DNA of 64,000 bases. Source: Streptomyces flavofungini (GTDB lineage: Bacteria; Actinomycetota; Actinomycetes; Streptomycetales; Streptomycetaceae). Where the stretch lies: the NCBI RefSeq assembly GCF_030388665.1, contig NZ_CP128846.1:8466001-8530000 (forward strand). Direction: 5' to 3'. The translations under genes and the position numbers were made by a program. The notes under the pieces were generated by a model. It worked only from the letters and a program-made list of their open reading frames with translations, was not told the origin of the DNA and did not search any database. Of this stretch, positions 52,245 through 61,018 are shown piece by piece (the first letter of the stretch is position 1; each line of letters begins with the position of its first letter).

Positions 52245-53822
52245 TCAGGCGGCGGGCGCGGCCAGGTCGTCCTCGCCCTCGACGAAGGTGCCGAGCACCT
52301 CGATGTCGCCGATCCGCCCCGGCTCCACCTGTCTCGGGTCGTCGCCGAGGACGACCAGGTCGGCGCGCTTGCCGGGCGTGACGCTGCCCGCGCTGTCCTC
52401 CCAGTGGCAGGCGTACGCGGCGTCGATGGTGTACGCGCGCAGCGCCGCGTCCACGTCGATCGCCTCGTCGGGACCGATGGCCCGCCCCGAGGCGGAGGCC
52501 CGCTCGACCATGAACTGGATGGCCCGCAGCGGCGCCCCGTCGGCCACGGGCCGGTCCGAGCTGCCCACCAGGCGCACCCCGTGGTCGAGGAAGCCCCGGC
52601 CCCGGTACATCCACGGCGCCCGCTCCGCACCCATGATCGTGGCGTAGTCGTCGCCGAAGTACCGCAGGAAGCTGGGCTGGACGACCGCCGTGACACCGAG
52701 TTCGGCGAACCGGCGCAGCTGGTCCGGGCGGACCAGGCCCGCGTGCTCGACGCGGTGGCGGGCGTCGGGGCGGGGCCGGGAGCGCTGGGCCGCCTCCAGG
52801 CTGTCGAGGGCGACGTCGACCGCGCGGTCGCCGATCGCGTGCACGGCGAGCTGCCAGCCCGCGCGGTGGCCCGCGATGATGGTGTCCTTGAGCAGGTCGG
52901 GGGCCATCTGGAGCCGGCCGTTCGACTCACTGCCCACATAGGGGTCGGTGAGCGCCGCCGTCCGCGCCATCATGCCGCCGTCGGTGAACACCTTCAGGGC
53001 GCCGAGGGAGAGGCCGCCGTCGCCGAAGCCCGTGCGCAGGCCGAGCCCGAAGGCGCGGCTCGTGGTGTCCTCGCGCGCCGCCTCGACCGGGCGCAGCGCG
53101 TCCGCGGCCACCATCAGCTGCACCCGTACGGGCAACCTGCCCGACTCGTGGGCGAGTTGGTACGCCGCGGCCTCGATGGGGCTGTGTGCGAACAGCTCGC
53201 TGCCGATGCCCGCCTCCGCGACCGCCGTCACGCCCTCGGACCGGCACGCGCGCGCCGCGTGCTCGACGGCGTCGGCCAGTTCGCCGAGCGCGTGCGGTGG
53301 CCGCAGTCGCAGCACGGCGCCCATGTCCTCCTCCGCGAGGAAGCCGTCGGAGCCGGCGATGTGCGCCGGGAGCAGGTCCAGGATCGCCGTGTTGACCAGG
53401 CACGCGTGCCCTGAGACGTGCCCCAGGTACACCTTGCGTCCGGCGCTCACGGTGTCGAGTTCCTTGGCGGTCAGGGGCCGGTCGAGCTCGCGCTGGTCGT
53501 AGTCGGCCATGGTCACCCAGCCGTCACCGGGAGCCGCCGCGACGGCGTCGGCCACCGCTTTCAGGACGTCGTCGACACGGCTGCTGGGGGCCACGCTCGC
53601 CGCCCTGGCCTTCAGGCCCGCCCAGATGAGATGGACGTGGCTGTCGATGAAGCCGGGCAGCACGGTCGCGCCGCCGAGGTCCAGGACGCGGCGGGCCGGG
53701 AGGTCCGCCACATCGGAGTCGAGCCCCACGATCCGCCCCCGCCAGATGCCGAGTTCACGGGCGGTGGGACGGTCCGGGTCCATCGTGACGACGCGGGCGT
53801 TGGTGATCCTGGTGCAGAGCAC
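52245..53822 (-). CDS. amidohydrolase family protein (YtcJ-like)
   Basis: A 525-residue TIM-barrel metal-dependent hydrolase. Marks are VLPGFIDSHVHLIWAG (metal HxH), GHVSGHACLVN, WQLAVHAIGDRAVD, RHRVEHAGLVRPDQ, VRLVGSSDRPV and SVTPGKRADLVVLGDDP. This is the YtcJ/exoenzyme-regulatory-protein type, usually cytoplasmic with an unknown amide substrate. GTG 53822 follows GAAGGGA. An iron box lies 80 bases upstream, nearer to the divergent gene, so iron control of this gene is possible but less certain. Confidence 0.88.
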   Translation of the reverse strand: MLCTRITNARVVTMDPDRPTARELGIWRGRIVGLDSDVADLPARRVLDLGGATVLPGFIDSHVHLIWAGLKARAASVAPSSRVDDVLKAVADAVAAAPGDGWVTMADYDQRELDRPLTAKELDTVSAGRKVYLGHVSGHACLVNTAILDLLPAHIAGSDGFLAEEDMGAVLRLRPPHALGELADAVEHAARACRSEGVTAVAEAGIGSELFAHSPIEAAAYQLAHESGRLPVRVQLMVAADALRPVEAAREDTTSRAFGLGLRTGFGDGGLSLGALKVFTDGGMMARTAALTDPYVGSESNGRLQMAPDLLKDTIIAGHRAGWQLAVHAIGDRAVDVALDSLEAAQRSRPRPDARHRVEHAGLVRPDQLRRFAELGVTAVVQPSFLRYFGDDYATIMGAERAPWMYRGRGFLDHGVRLVGSSDRPVADGAPLRAIQFMVERASASGRAIGPDEAIDVDAALRAYTIDAAYACHWEDSAGSVTPGKRADLVVLGDDPRQVEPGRIGDIEVLGTFVEGEDDLAAPAA

Positions 53823-53901
53823 GTACAGATCCCTTCGAGGCAGCGGGGTGTCGGGTCCGGTCTTCGTCCGTACGGGAATCCGACGGGCTATTGTTCTATT
53901 G

Positions 53902-53920
53902 TTAGGTGAGGCTAGCCTAA
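53902..53920. promoter_or_regulatory. iron box (DmdR/IdeR type)
   Basis: TTAGGTGAGGCTAGCCTAA is an almost perfect 19-bp match to the actinobacterial iron-box pattern TTAGGTTAGGCTNNCCTAA. It ends 16 bases before the GTG at 53937. Confidence 0.85.
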
Positions 53921-53936
53921 GTTGCTTGGGGGGTGA

Positions 53937-54569
53937 GTGGTGGAAGACGAACGGGTGGAGCGGCGGACGGCCGCGGTCGACCGCCTCGAGGCCTGGGCCG
54001 ATGGTGTGGTCGCGGGCCTCGACGCGCAAGAAGATATCGATCGTTCCTTGCTGCGGGCCCTGCGGGTGGACCCGAGTCTGCGCGAGGAGACCGCGGTGCG
54101 CAGGGCCGACGCGTTGCGTGCGGCGGCACTCGGACTCGGGCAGGCGGGCTGTGCCGCTGCGGCCGGGGTGACGGAGCGGCTGCTGCTCAACTGGCAGGCC
54201 CAGGACCCCTCGTTCGCGGAGGCGATGGCGGCGGCGGCCCTGATGGCGGCGGACGGACGCGAGCGGGGCCGCCCGCCCGCGACCTCGGCCGGTCCGGGCC
54301 CGGCGGCCCTGCGGGTCGTCCTGCGGGCCGTGCGCGACGGGGTGCCCCAGCCCTCGGCCGCCGTGCTCGGCGGCTGGTCGGAGCGGTCCTTCCTGCGGCT
54401 GCGCCGCCGCAGTCCCGAGGTCGCGGCGCTCCTCGCCGCCGCCCGCCGCGCCCGCGCCCGAGCTCGCAGGGCGGAGCGGCGCGGGGTGCCCGGGGGTGGG
54501 CGCGGGTACCGCCTCGTGCGGGTCGACGAGGGGCCGCTCGCGCCCGCGCGGCGTCCGGGGGGCTCGTGA
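53937..54569 (+). CDS. iron-box-controlled hypothetical protein
   Basis: A 210-residue basic, Ala/Arg-rich protein. The central stretch GLGQAGCAAAAGVTERLLLNWQAQDPSFAEAM (about 62-93) looks like a homeodomain-type helix-turn-helix, and WSERSFLRLRRRSPEVAALLAAARRAR could be a second. GTG 53937 (or the adjacent GTG 53940) follows GGGGGGTGA. A near-perfect iron box immediately upstream means it is probably repressed when iron is plentiful. Neighbours make a hydroxamate siderophore building block, so it may be an extra regulator of iron acquisition. Family not recognised. Confidence 0.7.
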   Translation: MVEDERVERRTAAVDRLEAWADGVVAGLDAQEDIDRSLLRALRVDPSLREETAVRRADALRAAALGLGQAGCAAAAGVTERLLLNWQAQDPSFAEAMAAAALMAADGRERGRPPATSAGPGPAALRVVLRAVRDGVPQPSAAVLGGWSERSFLRLRRRSPEVAALLAAARRARARARRAERRGVPGGGRGYRLVRVDEGPLAPARRPGGS

Positions 54570-54584
54570 GGGCCGCCCCGGGCT

Positions 54585-54794
54585 TCAGCCGCGCGTGGCC
54601 TCGCGCAGGCTCCTGGGGCGCAGATCGGTCCAGTTGGCCTCGACGTGGTCCAGGCAGGACTGCCGGTCGGCCGGGCCATGGGTCACGGTCCAGCCGCCCG
54701 GCACCTCGGCGAACTCGGGCCACAGGCTGTGCTGGCCCTCGTCGTTGACGAGTACGGAGAACCGGCCGTCGGCGTCGTCGAAGGGGTTGCTCAT
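54585..54794 (-). CDS. mbtH: MbtH family protein
   Basis: A 69-residue protein with the MbtH signature: [35 protein letters not shown] and a C-terminal [17 protein letters not shown]. MbtH proteins bind and activate NRPS adenylation domains, commonly of siderophore assembly lines. No NRPS is in the window. An iron box lies 67 bases upstream of its ATG, consistent with iron-repressed expression. Confidence 0.95.
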   Translation of the reverse strand: MSNPFDDADGRFSVLVNDEGQHSLWPEFAEVPGGWTVTHGPADRQSCLDHVEANWTDLRPRSLREATRG

Positions 54795-54860
54795 CTGCGG
54801 TCTCTCCTCGGTGTCGGGGGTCCGGGGTCGGTGCGAGCGGTCCGGAGGTTGACGCCATAC

Positions 54861-54879
54861 TAAGGCAAGGTTTGCCTAA
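54861..54879. promoter_or_regulatory. iron box upstream of mbtH
   Basis: TAAGGCAAGGTTTGCCTAA, 19 bp, with symmetric TAGGCAA/TTGCCTA-like arms, lies before the MbtH gene on the minus strand. Confidence 0.75.
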
Positions 54880-54971
54880 GTAAGTGGTCGGCTTGGGTTC
54901 GGGAGCCGGGTGGCCGTGAGCGGGGGGCCGGGCCGTGCCGCCCTTGGCGCTGTGGGCCGGATCGGATCGGG

Positions 54972-55922
54972 TCAGGACGGGCGGGCCGCCAGATATCCGC
55001 CCATCGCGCGGAAGTAGTCCGTCGCCGCGTGCTCCGCCCCGTCCTCCGTCCGCACCCGCCTGACCGCGAGCCCGTGGCGGCGGCCGGTGCGCGCGTCGGC
55101 ACCGGCGACGATGACGACCGCGTCGCCCTCGCGGATGAAGACGCGTCCCGGAGTGCCGCCGTACCGGCCCCTGGACACGGCCGCCTCCACGATCCGCAGC
55201 CGCTTGCCGCGGTGGTACGTGAAGGCGTTCGGGTACGGGTCGCACTGGGCGCGCACCAGCCGGCCCAGGTCCTCGGCCGGCCAGGTCCAGTCGATGCGGC
55301 TGTCCTCCAGGGCGCGTTTGTGGAAGAAGCTGGCTCGCGACCGGTCCTGCGGTGTCCACACCGCCGTGCCCGAGGCGATCAGGTCGAGCGACTCGCGCAC
55401 GATCGGTGCGATCAGGGCGACCGTCGCGCGGAACAGGTCCGCGGCCGTGTCCCGGGGGCCGACGGGCACGGCGCGCTGGATCAGGACGTCGCCCATGTCC
55501 AGGTCGGCGTCCATGCGGTGGGCGGTGACGCCGACTTCGGGCTCGCCGTTGATGAGGGCCCAGATCAGCGGCGAGAAGCCGGCGTAGGTCGGCAGGAGCG
55601 AGTCGTGTACGTTCAGCGTGCCGTGCCGGGGCAGGTCGAAGATCTCCGGGGGCAGCCAGGTGCGCCAGTTGTTGGCGACGATGAGGTCCGGTTCGGCCGA
55701 CTTGAGGGTTTCGAGGAGTTCGGGGTCTCCGGGGCGGTTGCGCAGCAGCACGGGCACGTCGTGCTTCGCGGCGAGGTCGGCGACCGAGTCGTCCCAGATC
55801 TTCTCGTACGCGTGGTCGCTTCTGGGGTGCGTGACGGCGAGGGTCACGTCGTGCCCGGAGTCGAGGAGAGCCTGCAGTGTGCGGTGGCCCCACGTCTGAT
55901 AGCCGAACATGACGACCCTCAT
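54972..55922 (-). CDS. N5-hydroxyornithine formyltransferase (CchA-like)
   Basis: A 316-residue protein of the methionyl-tRNA formyltransferase fold. The formyltetrahydrofolate-binding/catalytic residues are in IVANNWRTWLPPEIF and GTLNVHDSLLPTYAGFSPLIWALINGE (Asn-His, SLLP), with TAHRMDADLDMGDVL (catalytic Asp). A C-terminal FMT_C-like domain follows. It resembles CchA, which formylates N5-hydroxyornithine for coelichelin. ATG 55922 has GAGGAGG six bases upstream. It is divergent from the ornithine monooxygenase and shares an iron box with it. Together they make N5-formyl-N5-hydroxyornithine. Confidence 0.87.
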   Translation of the reverse strand: MRVVMFGYQTWGHRTLQALLDSGHDVTLAVTHPRSDHAYEKIWDDSVADLAAKHDVPVLLRNRPGDPELLETLKSAEPDLIVANNWRTWLPPEIFDLPRHGTLNVHDSLLPTYAGFSPLIWALINGEPEVGVTAHRMDADLDMGDVLIQRAVPVGPRDTAADLFRATVALIAPIVRESLDLIASGTAVWTPQDRSRASFFHKRALEDSRIDWTWPAEDLGRLVRAQCDPYPNAFTYHRGKRLRIVEAAVSRGRYGGTPGRVFIREGDAVVIVAGADARTGRRHGLAVRRVRTEDGAEHAATDYFRAMGGYLAARPS

Positions 55923-55948
55923 GTGAATCCTCCTCAGACATTGCAAGG

Positions 55949-55967
55949 TAAGGCTAACCTTATCTAA
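55949..55967. promoter_or_regulatory. iron box shared by formyltransferase and ornithine hydroxylase genes
   Basis: TAAGGCTAACCTTATCTAA (reverse TTAGATAAGGTTAGCCTTA) fits the 19-bp iron-box pattern and sits between the divergent genes. Confidence 0.8.
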
Positions 55968-55989
55968 CATGTGCCTGCTTAGGGAGGCG

Positions 55990-57405
55990 ATGACGCGGGT
56001 GAACACTCTGCACAGCGAACAGGATTCGACGTACGGCGGCACGGAGCCGGCAATGGGGGGCACGGGGCCGACACACGGGGGACCGGAAGTGACGTACGAC
56101 GTCCTGGGGATCGGCTTCGGGCCGTCCAACCTCGCCCTCGCGATCGCGATCGAGGAGCACAACGCGCAGGCCGCGGAGGGTGACCGGATACGCGCCGCGT
56201 TCCTGGAGAAGCAGCCGAGGTTCGGCTGGCACCGGGGCATGCTCATCGACGACGCGACGATGCAGGTGTCCTTCCTGAAGGACCTCGTCACCATGCGCGA
56301 CCCGAAGAGCAGCTACAGCTTCCTGTGCTACCTGCAGGAGCGCGACCGGCTCGTGGACTTCCTCAACCAGAAGACGCTCTTCCCGCTGCGCATCGAGTTC
56401 CACGACTATCTGGAGTGGGCCGCCGGCCGGGTCGCCGGGCTCGTCCAGTACTCACGCGAGGTCGTCGCGGTGAACCCGGTGACCGAGGACGGCGAGGTCG
56501 TCGCCTTCGACGTGGTCAGCCGTGACCCGGCCGCCCCGGACCGGAAAACCGTGCGCCGGGCCCGCAGCCTCTGCGTCGCCACCGGCCTGGAGCCCCATCT
56601 GCCGCCCAGCGCGGCCCGCTCCGAACGGGTCTTCCACAACAGCGAGTTGATCCCGCGGGTCGGCGCCCTCCTGCAGGCGGGCACCCCCGTGCGCCGCGCC
56701 GTCGTCCTCGGCGCCGGCCAGAGCGCCGCGGAGAGCGTGGACTACCTCCACCGGCACTTCCCCGACGCCGAGATCTGCTCGGTGTTCGCGAAGTACGGCT
56801 ACACGCCCGCCGACGACAGCCCTTTCGCCAACCGGATCTTCGACCCGGAGGCCGTGGACCTCTTCTACCACGCGCCGCCGGAGGTGAAGCAGTCCCTCTT
56901 CGACTACCACCGCAGCACCAACTACTCGGTGGTCGACATGGACCTCATCGAGTCGCTCTCGCGCACCATGTACCAGGAGAAGGTGCAGGGGCGCCAGCGC
57001 ATGCGGATGCTCAACATCTCCCGCATCCGCGAGATCGAGGCCCACGACGACGGCCTGCGCGTGGGCATCGAGTTCCTGCCCACCGCCGAACGCGACGTCC
57101 TGGACGCCGACCTCCTCGTGTGCGCGACGGGCTACCAGCCGCGCGGCATCGACGAGCGCATGGGCGAGCTGGGCAAGCTGTGCCGCAGGGACGACGAGGA
57201 CGCCCTCGTCGTCGGGCGTGACCACCGCGTCGCCACGCACGCCAACGTCGCCGCCGACATCTACCTCCAGGGCGGCACGGAACACACCCACGGCCTCACC
57301 TCGACGCTCCTGTCCAACACGGCGGTCAGGGCGGGCGAGATCCGCGCCTCGCTGATCGAGCGCCGCCGACGGGAGCCCGCGCTGAACGGCACGGACAGGT
57401 CCTAG
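55990..57405 (+). CDS. L-ornithine N5-monooxygenase (CchB/SidA family)
   Basis: A 471-residue flavin N-hydroxylase. Marks are the FAD-binding GIGFGPSNLALAIA, LEKQPRFGWHRGMLIDDATMQVSFLKDLVT, the NADPH-binding VVLGAGQSAAESVDYL, and CATGYQ with the C-terminal THGLTSTLLSN. It hydroxylates ornithine at N5 with NADPH and O2, the first step to hydroxamate siderophores. ATG 55990 is near AGGGAGG; ATG 55969 lacks a binding site and abuts the iron box, and GTG 55999 is another option. Low-complexity residues 10-30 precede the FAD domain. Confidence 0.9.
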   Translation: MTRVNTLHSEQDSTYGGTEPAMGGTGPTHGGPEVTYDVLGIGFGPSNLALAIAIEEHNAQAAEGDRIRAAFLEKQPRFGWHRGMLIDDATMQVSFLKDLVTMRDPKSSYSFLCYLQERDRLVDFLNQKTLFPLRIEFHDYLEWAAGRVAGLVQYSREVVAVNPVTEDGEVVAFDVVSRDPAAPDRKTVRRARSLCVATGLEPHLPPSAARSERVFHNSELIPRVGALLQAGTPVRRAVVLGAGQSAAESVDYLHRHFPDAEICSVFAKYGYTPADDSPFANRIFDPEAVDLFYHAPPEVKQSLFDYHRSTNYSVVDMDLIESLSRTMYQEKVQGRQRMRMLNISRIREIEAHDDGLRVGIEFLPTAERDVLDADLLVCATGYQPRGIDERMGELGKLCRRDDEDALVVGRDHRVATHANVAADIYLQGGTEHTHGLTSTLLSNTAVRAGEIRASLIERRRREPALNGTDRS

Positions 57406-57411
57406 GGGTTC

Positions 57412-58137
57412 CTAGCGCAGCACCACGCAACCCCGCGCGCGCAGCGCCGCCAGGGTGTCCTCGCCGCCTCGCACGTCGTTCCAGCGCAGATCCAGCTTCT
57501 CCAGGGACGGCAACGCGGCCAGCCAGTGCGGCACTTCGCGCAGCCGGTTGGCCCGCAGGTCGAGGCGGCGCAGGAGCGGAAGGCCGCGCACCGCGTCCGG
57601 CACGGTCGCGAACGCGTTCTCCCGCAGCTCCAGTTCGCGGAGTTCACCGAGGCGGGCCACGCCGTCGGGGAGCGTGGTCAGCGCGTTGCCGCGCAGCCAC
57701 AGCTCGCGCAGTCGGCGCAGGTCGCCGAGCGTCGCGGGCAGCGCGGTGAGCCGGTTGTCCTGGGCCCGCAGCTCGACGAGGGACGCCATGCGGCCGAGCG
57801 CGTCGGGCAGGGCGCCGAGCCGGTTCTCGCCCACGTTCAGGTAGGCGAGCCGGTCGAGGCCGCCCAGCTCTTCGGGCAGGGAGGTCAGGCGGTTGTCGTG
57901 CAGATAGAGGAAGTCGGTCAGTGCGGGCAGCGCGCCCAGTTCGGGCGGGATTTCGGTCAGCAGGTTGTGGCCGAGGTCCAGGGTGCGCAGGCGCGTGAGG
58001 GCCGTGACGCGGGCGGGCAGGCGCGTGAGCGCGTTGTCGGCGAGGAGCAGGGACTCGACGCGGGGGTGATCCCACACCGCTGCGGGTACGGCGTCGAGTC
58101 CGGCGCGCCAGTAGTCGAGCACGGTCCCGTCCGTCAC
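57412..58137 (-). CDS. leucine-rich repeat protein
   Basis: A 241-residue protein made of about eight to nine 23-residue leucine-rich repeats of the bacterial type (L..LDL..N.L..LP..L..L..L), starting at VESLLLADNALTRLP and ending LEKLDLRWNDV. It has no signal peptide or membrane segment, so it is probably a cytoplasmic protein-binding scaffold. GTG 58137 is inferred from GGGGGTGG upstream. It converges on the ornithine hydroxylase gene and is divergent from the CGNR protein gene. Confidence 0.85.
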   Translation of the reverse strand: MTDGTVLDYWRAGLDAVPAAVWDHPRVESLLLADNALTRLPARVTALTRLRTLDLGHNLLTEIPPELGALPALTDFLYLHDNRLTSLPEELGGLDRLAYLNVGENRLGALPDALGRMASLVELRAQDNRLTALPATLGDLRRLRELWLRGNALTTLPDGVARLGELRELELRENAFATVPDAVRGLPLLRRLDLRANRLREVPHWLAALPSLEKLDLRWNDVRGGEDTLAALRARGCVVLR

Positions 58138-58150
58138 CGCGGGCCACCCC

Positions 58151-58179
58151 CTGTTAATGGTTGCCGGGGAACCTATCAT
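58151..58179 (+). promoter_or_regulatory. possible promoter for a leaderless CGNR gene
   Basis: TATCAT (58174-58179) is 17 bases after CTGTTA (58151-58156), a weak -35. The -10 element ends seven bases before the ATG at 58187, the spacing expected for a leaderless message; no ribosome binding site is present. Confidence 0.35.
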
Positions 58180-58186
58180 TAGCTCC

Positions 58187-58909
58187 ATGCCTGCCGCGCC
58201 CGAGCCGTCCGCACCGCCAGCAGTCACCGAGGGGTCGGTGCCGTCCGACCGGCCGAAGCCGACCGGCCCGCCCTCCCCGCAGGCCGCGCCGGCCACACCG
58301 GCCGCCACTCTCCTCACCCTCGACCTCGCCGCCACGATCCGCCACGACGGCCACGGCGGTGTCGCCGACGACCTCGACGCACCGGGCGGCCTCACCGCCT
58401 GGGTCCGCGCCCACGCCGCGGAGCTTCCCGACGCGCTCGGCCCCCGGCGCTTCCGGGCCGACGAGAGCGCGCGGGAAGCGGTACGGGGGGTGCGTGCCGC
58501 CGTCCGCGCGCTGTTCGCCCACGCCGTGCGTCCGGGAGCGCCGAGCCCCGCCGACGCCCGGCGGCTGCTGCCGGTCCGCGAGGCCGTGACCAGGCTCAAC
58601 GAGGCCGCCGCCCGGGTGCCCACCGTGCCCGTGCTGAGCTGGCCGCGCGGCGGCGCTCCCGTCGTCCGTGACGAGCCGGTCGACCGGGCCGAGGCCGTCG
58701 CGGGCACGGACCTCCTGACCGCCGCCCTGGCCCGCGCGGCGCTCACCTTCTTCGCCGGGCCCGACCGGGAGCGGCTGCGCGCCTGCCACGCGCCCCGCTG
58801 CGTGCGGTACTTCCTCAAGGACCACCCGCGCCAGGAGTGGTGCAAGCCCGCGTGCGGCAACCGGGCCCGGGTGGCCCGCCACCACGAGCGCAACCGGGGA
58901 CGGGCCTGA
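58187..58909 (+). CDS. CGNR zinc finger / ABATE domain protein
   Basis: A 240-residue protein. An N-terminal Pro-rich stretch precedes an ABATE-type (stress-induced) domain (LLTLDLAATIRHDG...). The C-terminal CGNR zinc finger has the cysteines in RACHAPRCVRYFL and EWCKPACGNRARVARHHERNR. CGNR proteins are presumed transcriptional regulators. ATG 58187 is preferred on promoter spacing; ATG 58157 in the same frame is an alternative. The gene is divergent from the leucine-rich-repeat protein. Confidence 0.85.
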   Translation: MPAAPEPSAPPAVTEGSVPSDRPKPTGPPSPQAAPATPAATLLTLDLAATIRHDGHGGVADDLDAPGGLTAWVRAHAAELPDALGPRRFRADESAREAVRGVRAAVRALFAHAVRPGAPSPADARRLLPVREAVTRLNEAAARVPTVPVLSWPRGGAPVVRDEPVDRAEAVAGTDLLTAALARAALTFFAGPDRERLRACHAPRCVRYFLKDHPRQEWCKPACGNRARVARHHERNRGRA

Positions 58910-59012
58910 GCCCGGTCCGGCCCGGTCCGGCCCGCGAAGCGCACCCTCACCGGCGCTTTCCCGGCGCCGCCCCCGGGCCGGGGCGGGCGCGTCGGACACG
59001 TACCATGGCGAC

Positions 59013-59513
59013 ATGTCCTTCCTCCGCCGCCGCAGCTCCGCCACTCCCGCGGGCCCGGACTTCGACGTCCTGGCCATGGACCCGGGTGACTGGCCCGGCA
59101 ATCTCGGCGCCGGCCTGCTGCCGGCCCCCGACGGCAGCTGTCAGGGCGTCTTCCTGCGCTACGACCTGTTCGGCGGCCGCGGCCCCGCGATGGTCATCGG
59201 CAATCTGCCGGAGGGCTCCCCGGCCCGCGAGCTCGCCGACGGCGAGGTGCCCTTCGAGGTGGCCCAGCTGCTGCTCGCGCTGGAGAACGACGAGGAGGTC
59301 ACCGTCGTCGCCAGCGAGGACGTGCCGGTGATGCAGGGCGACAACCTCCTGATCGTGCGCCGCCTGCGGCTGTCCGAAAGCCGCGTCTCCTGTGTGCAGT
59401 TCGACCGCAGCGACAACGTCCTGGTGACCATCGCGGCCTGGGACCGCCCGATCACCGACGACCTGTACGCCCTCCTCAAGCCACTGCCCGCGGAGCTGTT
59501 CCAGCAGGGCTGA
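59013..59513 (+). CDS. conserved hypothetical protein
   Basis: A 166-residue soluble protein with a mixed alpha/beta pattern, including DFDVLAMDPGDWPGNLGAGLLPAPDG, RGPAMVIGNLP and AWDRPITDDLYALLKPLP. Codon use is normal for the window. A clear intrinsic terminator follows. I do not recognise a domain of known function; it looks like a Streptomyces-conserved protein. Confidence 0.75.
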   Translation: MSFLRRRSSATPAGPDFDVLAMDPGDWPGNLGAGLLPAPDGSCQGVFLRYDLFGGRGPAMVIGNLPEGSPARELADGEVPFEVAQLLLALENDEEVTVVASEDVPVMQGDNLLIVRRLRLSESRVSCVQFDRSDNVLVTIAAWDRPITDDLYALLKPLPAELFQQG

Positions 59514-59535
59514 CGGCCTCAAGTCCACGGGTCCG

Positions 59536-59560
59536 CCCACTCCGTCCAAGGAGTGGGTTT
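59536..59560 (+). terminator. intrinsic terminator
   Basis: A perfect 8-bp stem CCCACTCC/GGAGTGGG with a GTCCAA loop, followed by TTT, lies 23 bases after the preceding stop. Confidence 0.85.
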
Positions 59561-59608
59561 GTCATGTGCCTTGTCAGTCGAGTCATCGGACTTTTAGCGT
59601 GGCGGCCC

Positions 59609-60932
59609 ATGAGGCCACAGTTCCTGGAATTCCTGCGACAGGGCATCACTCGAAGAAAGACCCTTCAGTCGGCCGTAGGAGCAGGGGCCGCGCTGGCCCT
59701 CGGCGGAGCGGCTTCCCAGGGCATTGCCGCCACCGGCGATGCCTCCCAGTCATCCGATGACATGAGGCTCTGGTGCCGGGCTCCGGCCGCCGACTGGGAA
59801 CGGGAGGCGCTGCCCATCGGCAGCGGGGCCCGGCGCCGAGGGCGGCTACGACCACGGCAACTGGCGCGCCCCCGCCCCGCCGCCCTCGCAGCCGTCCGCG
59901 AGGACCTCGACGACCGCGGCCGCCTCGCCCCGGACGCCGTCGCCGCCGCGCCCGGCCAGCCCCGGCGCGGCTACGGCGCCCACCAGACCCTGGGCGACCT
60001 GCGCATCGACGTCACGGGCGCGCCGGACGCCCCCGACGCCAGCTACCGCCGCACCCTGGACCTGCGCCAAGCCGTCGCCGACGTCGCGTACACCCACCAA
60101 GGAACCCGCCACACCCGGGAGTTCTTCGCCTCCCACCCCGACGCCGTGATCGTCGGACGGCTCGGCGCGGACCGCCCCGGAGCCGTCACCCGCATCCTGC
60201 GCACCACCTCACCGCGCACCACCTGCGGCACACCGCCTACCCGGTCCTGAAGGAAGCCGCGGAGTTCAGCTCGACCAACTGCGCACCGACCCGCGCGACG
60301 GCACCCTCGTCGTCACGCCCAGCTACTCGCCCGAGCACGGGGACCTCACCGTCGGCGCCGCCATGTCCCAGCAGATCGTGCACGACCTGCTCACCCACAC
60401 CCTTGAGGCCGCCCGCGTCCTCGGCGCCGACTCCGCCCCGCGCACCCGGCTGGAACAGACCCTGGACTCAGGGCGCGCGGTGACGGCGGCACCGGCTGGT
60501 CCAAGGCCCGGAAGATCAACTTCTGGGCGCGGCTCCGTGACGGCGACCACGCCCACAAGATGCTCGGCGAACAGCTCAAGTCGTCCACGCTGCCCGACCT
60601 CTGGGACACCCGCACGCCGTTCCAGATCGACGGCAACTTCGGCGCCATGTCCGGGATCGTCGGGATGCTGTCGCAGAGCCGGCACGACGCCATCGAGGTG
60701 CTGCCCGCCCTGCCCGCGAGCCGGCCCGACGGCTCGGTGCGGGGCCCGCGAGCCCGCGGCGGTGCCACGGTCGACATCACCTGGTCCGCCGGCCGCGCCA
60801 CCCACGTCGCCCTGCGCGCGTCCCGCACCCACGAACTGACCCTGCGCTGCGCCCTGGTGCCGGGGCGGCGAGCACACCTTCAAGGCGGTGGCGGGCCGCC
60901 GCTACGACCGCCGGCCCCAGCCGTACGCGGGG
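59609..60932 (+). pseudogene. GH95 alpha-L-fucosidase-type gene, multiply broken
   Basis: ATG 59609 opens a Tat signal (RRKTLQSAVGAGAALALGGAAS) and WYRAPA-like LWCRAPAADWEREALPIGSG. GH95 blocks then appear in different frames: EGGYDHGNW, PAALAAVREDLDDRGRLAPDAV, GYGAHQTLGDL, HTAYPVLKEAAEF, VTPSYSPEHGDLTVGAAMSQQIVHDLL, KINFWARLRDGDHAHKMLGEQLKSS, FQIDGNFGAMSGIVGML, and finally GEHTFKAVAGRRYD. At least four shifts and two deletions of hundreds of bases are needed against a full-length GH95 enzyme of about 780 residues. Confidence 0.8.
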
Positions 60933-60988
60933 ACGACGTCGGGCCCGGAGCCTGCCCCCACGCAGGTCCGGGCCCGACGAGTTCAGAC

Positions 60989-61018
60989 GGTCACGCGGTC
61001 ACACGGTCACGGGGTCAC
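60989..61018. repeat. four GGTCAC copies spanning the amidase stop
   Basis: GGTCAC recurs at 60989, 60998, 61005 and 61013; the amidase stop (complement of 61015-61017) is in the last copy. Confidence 0.6.
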
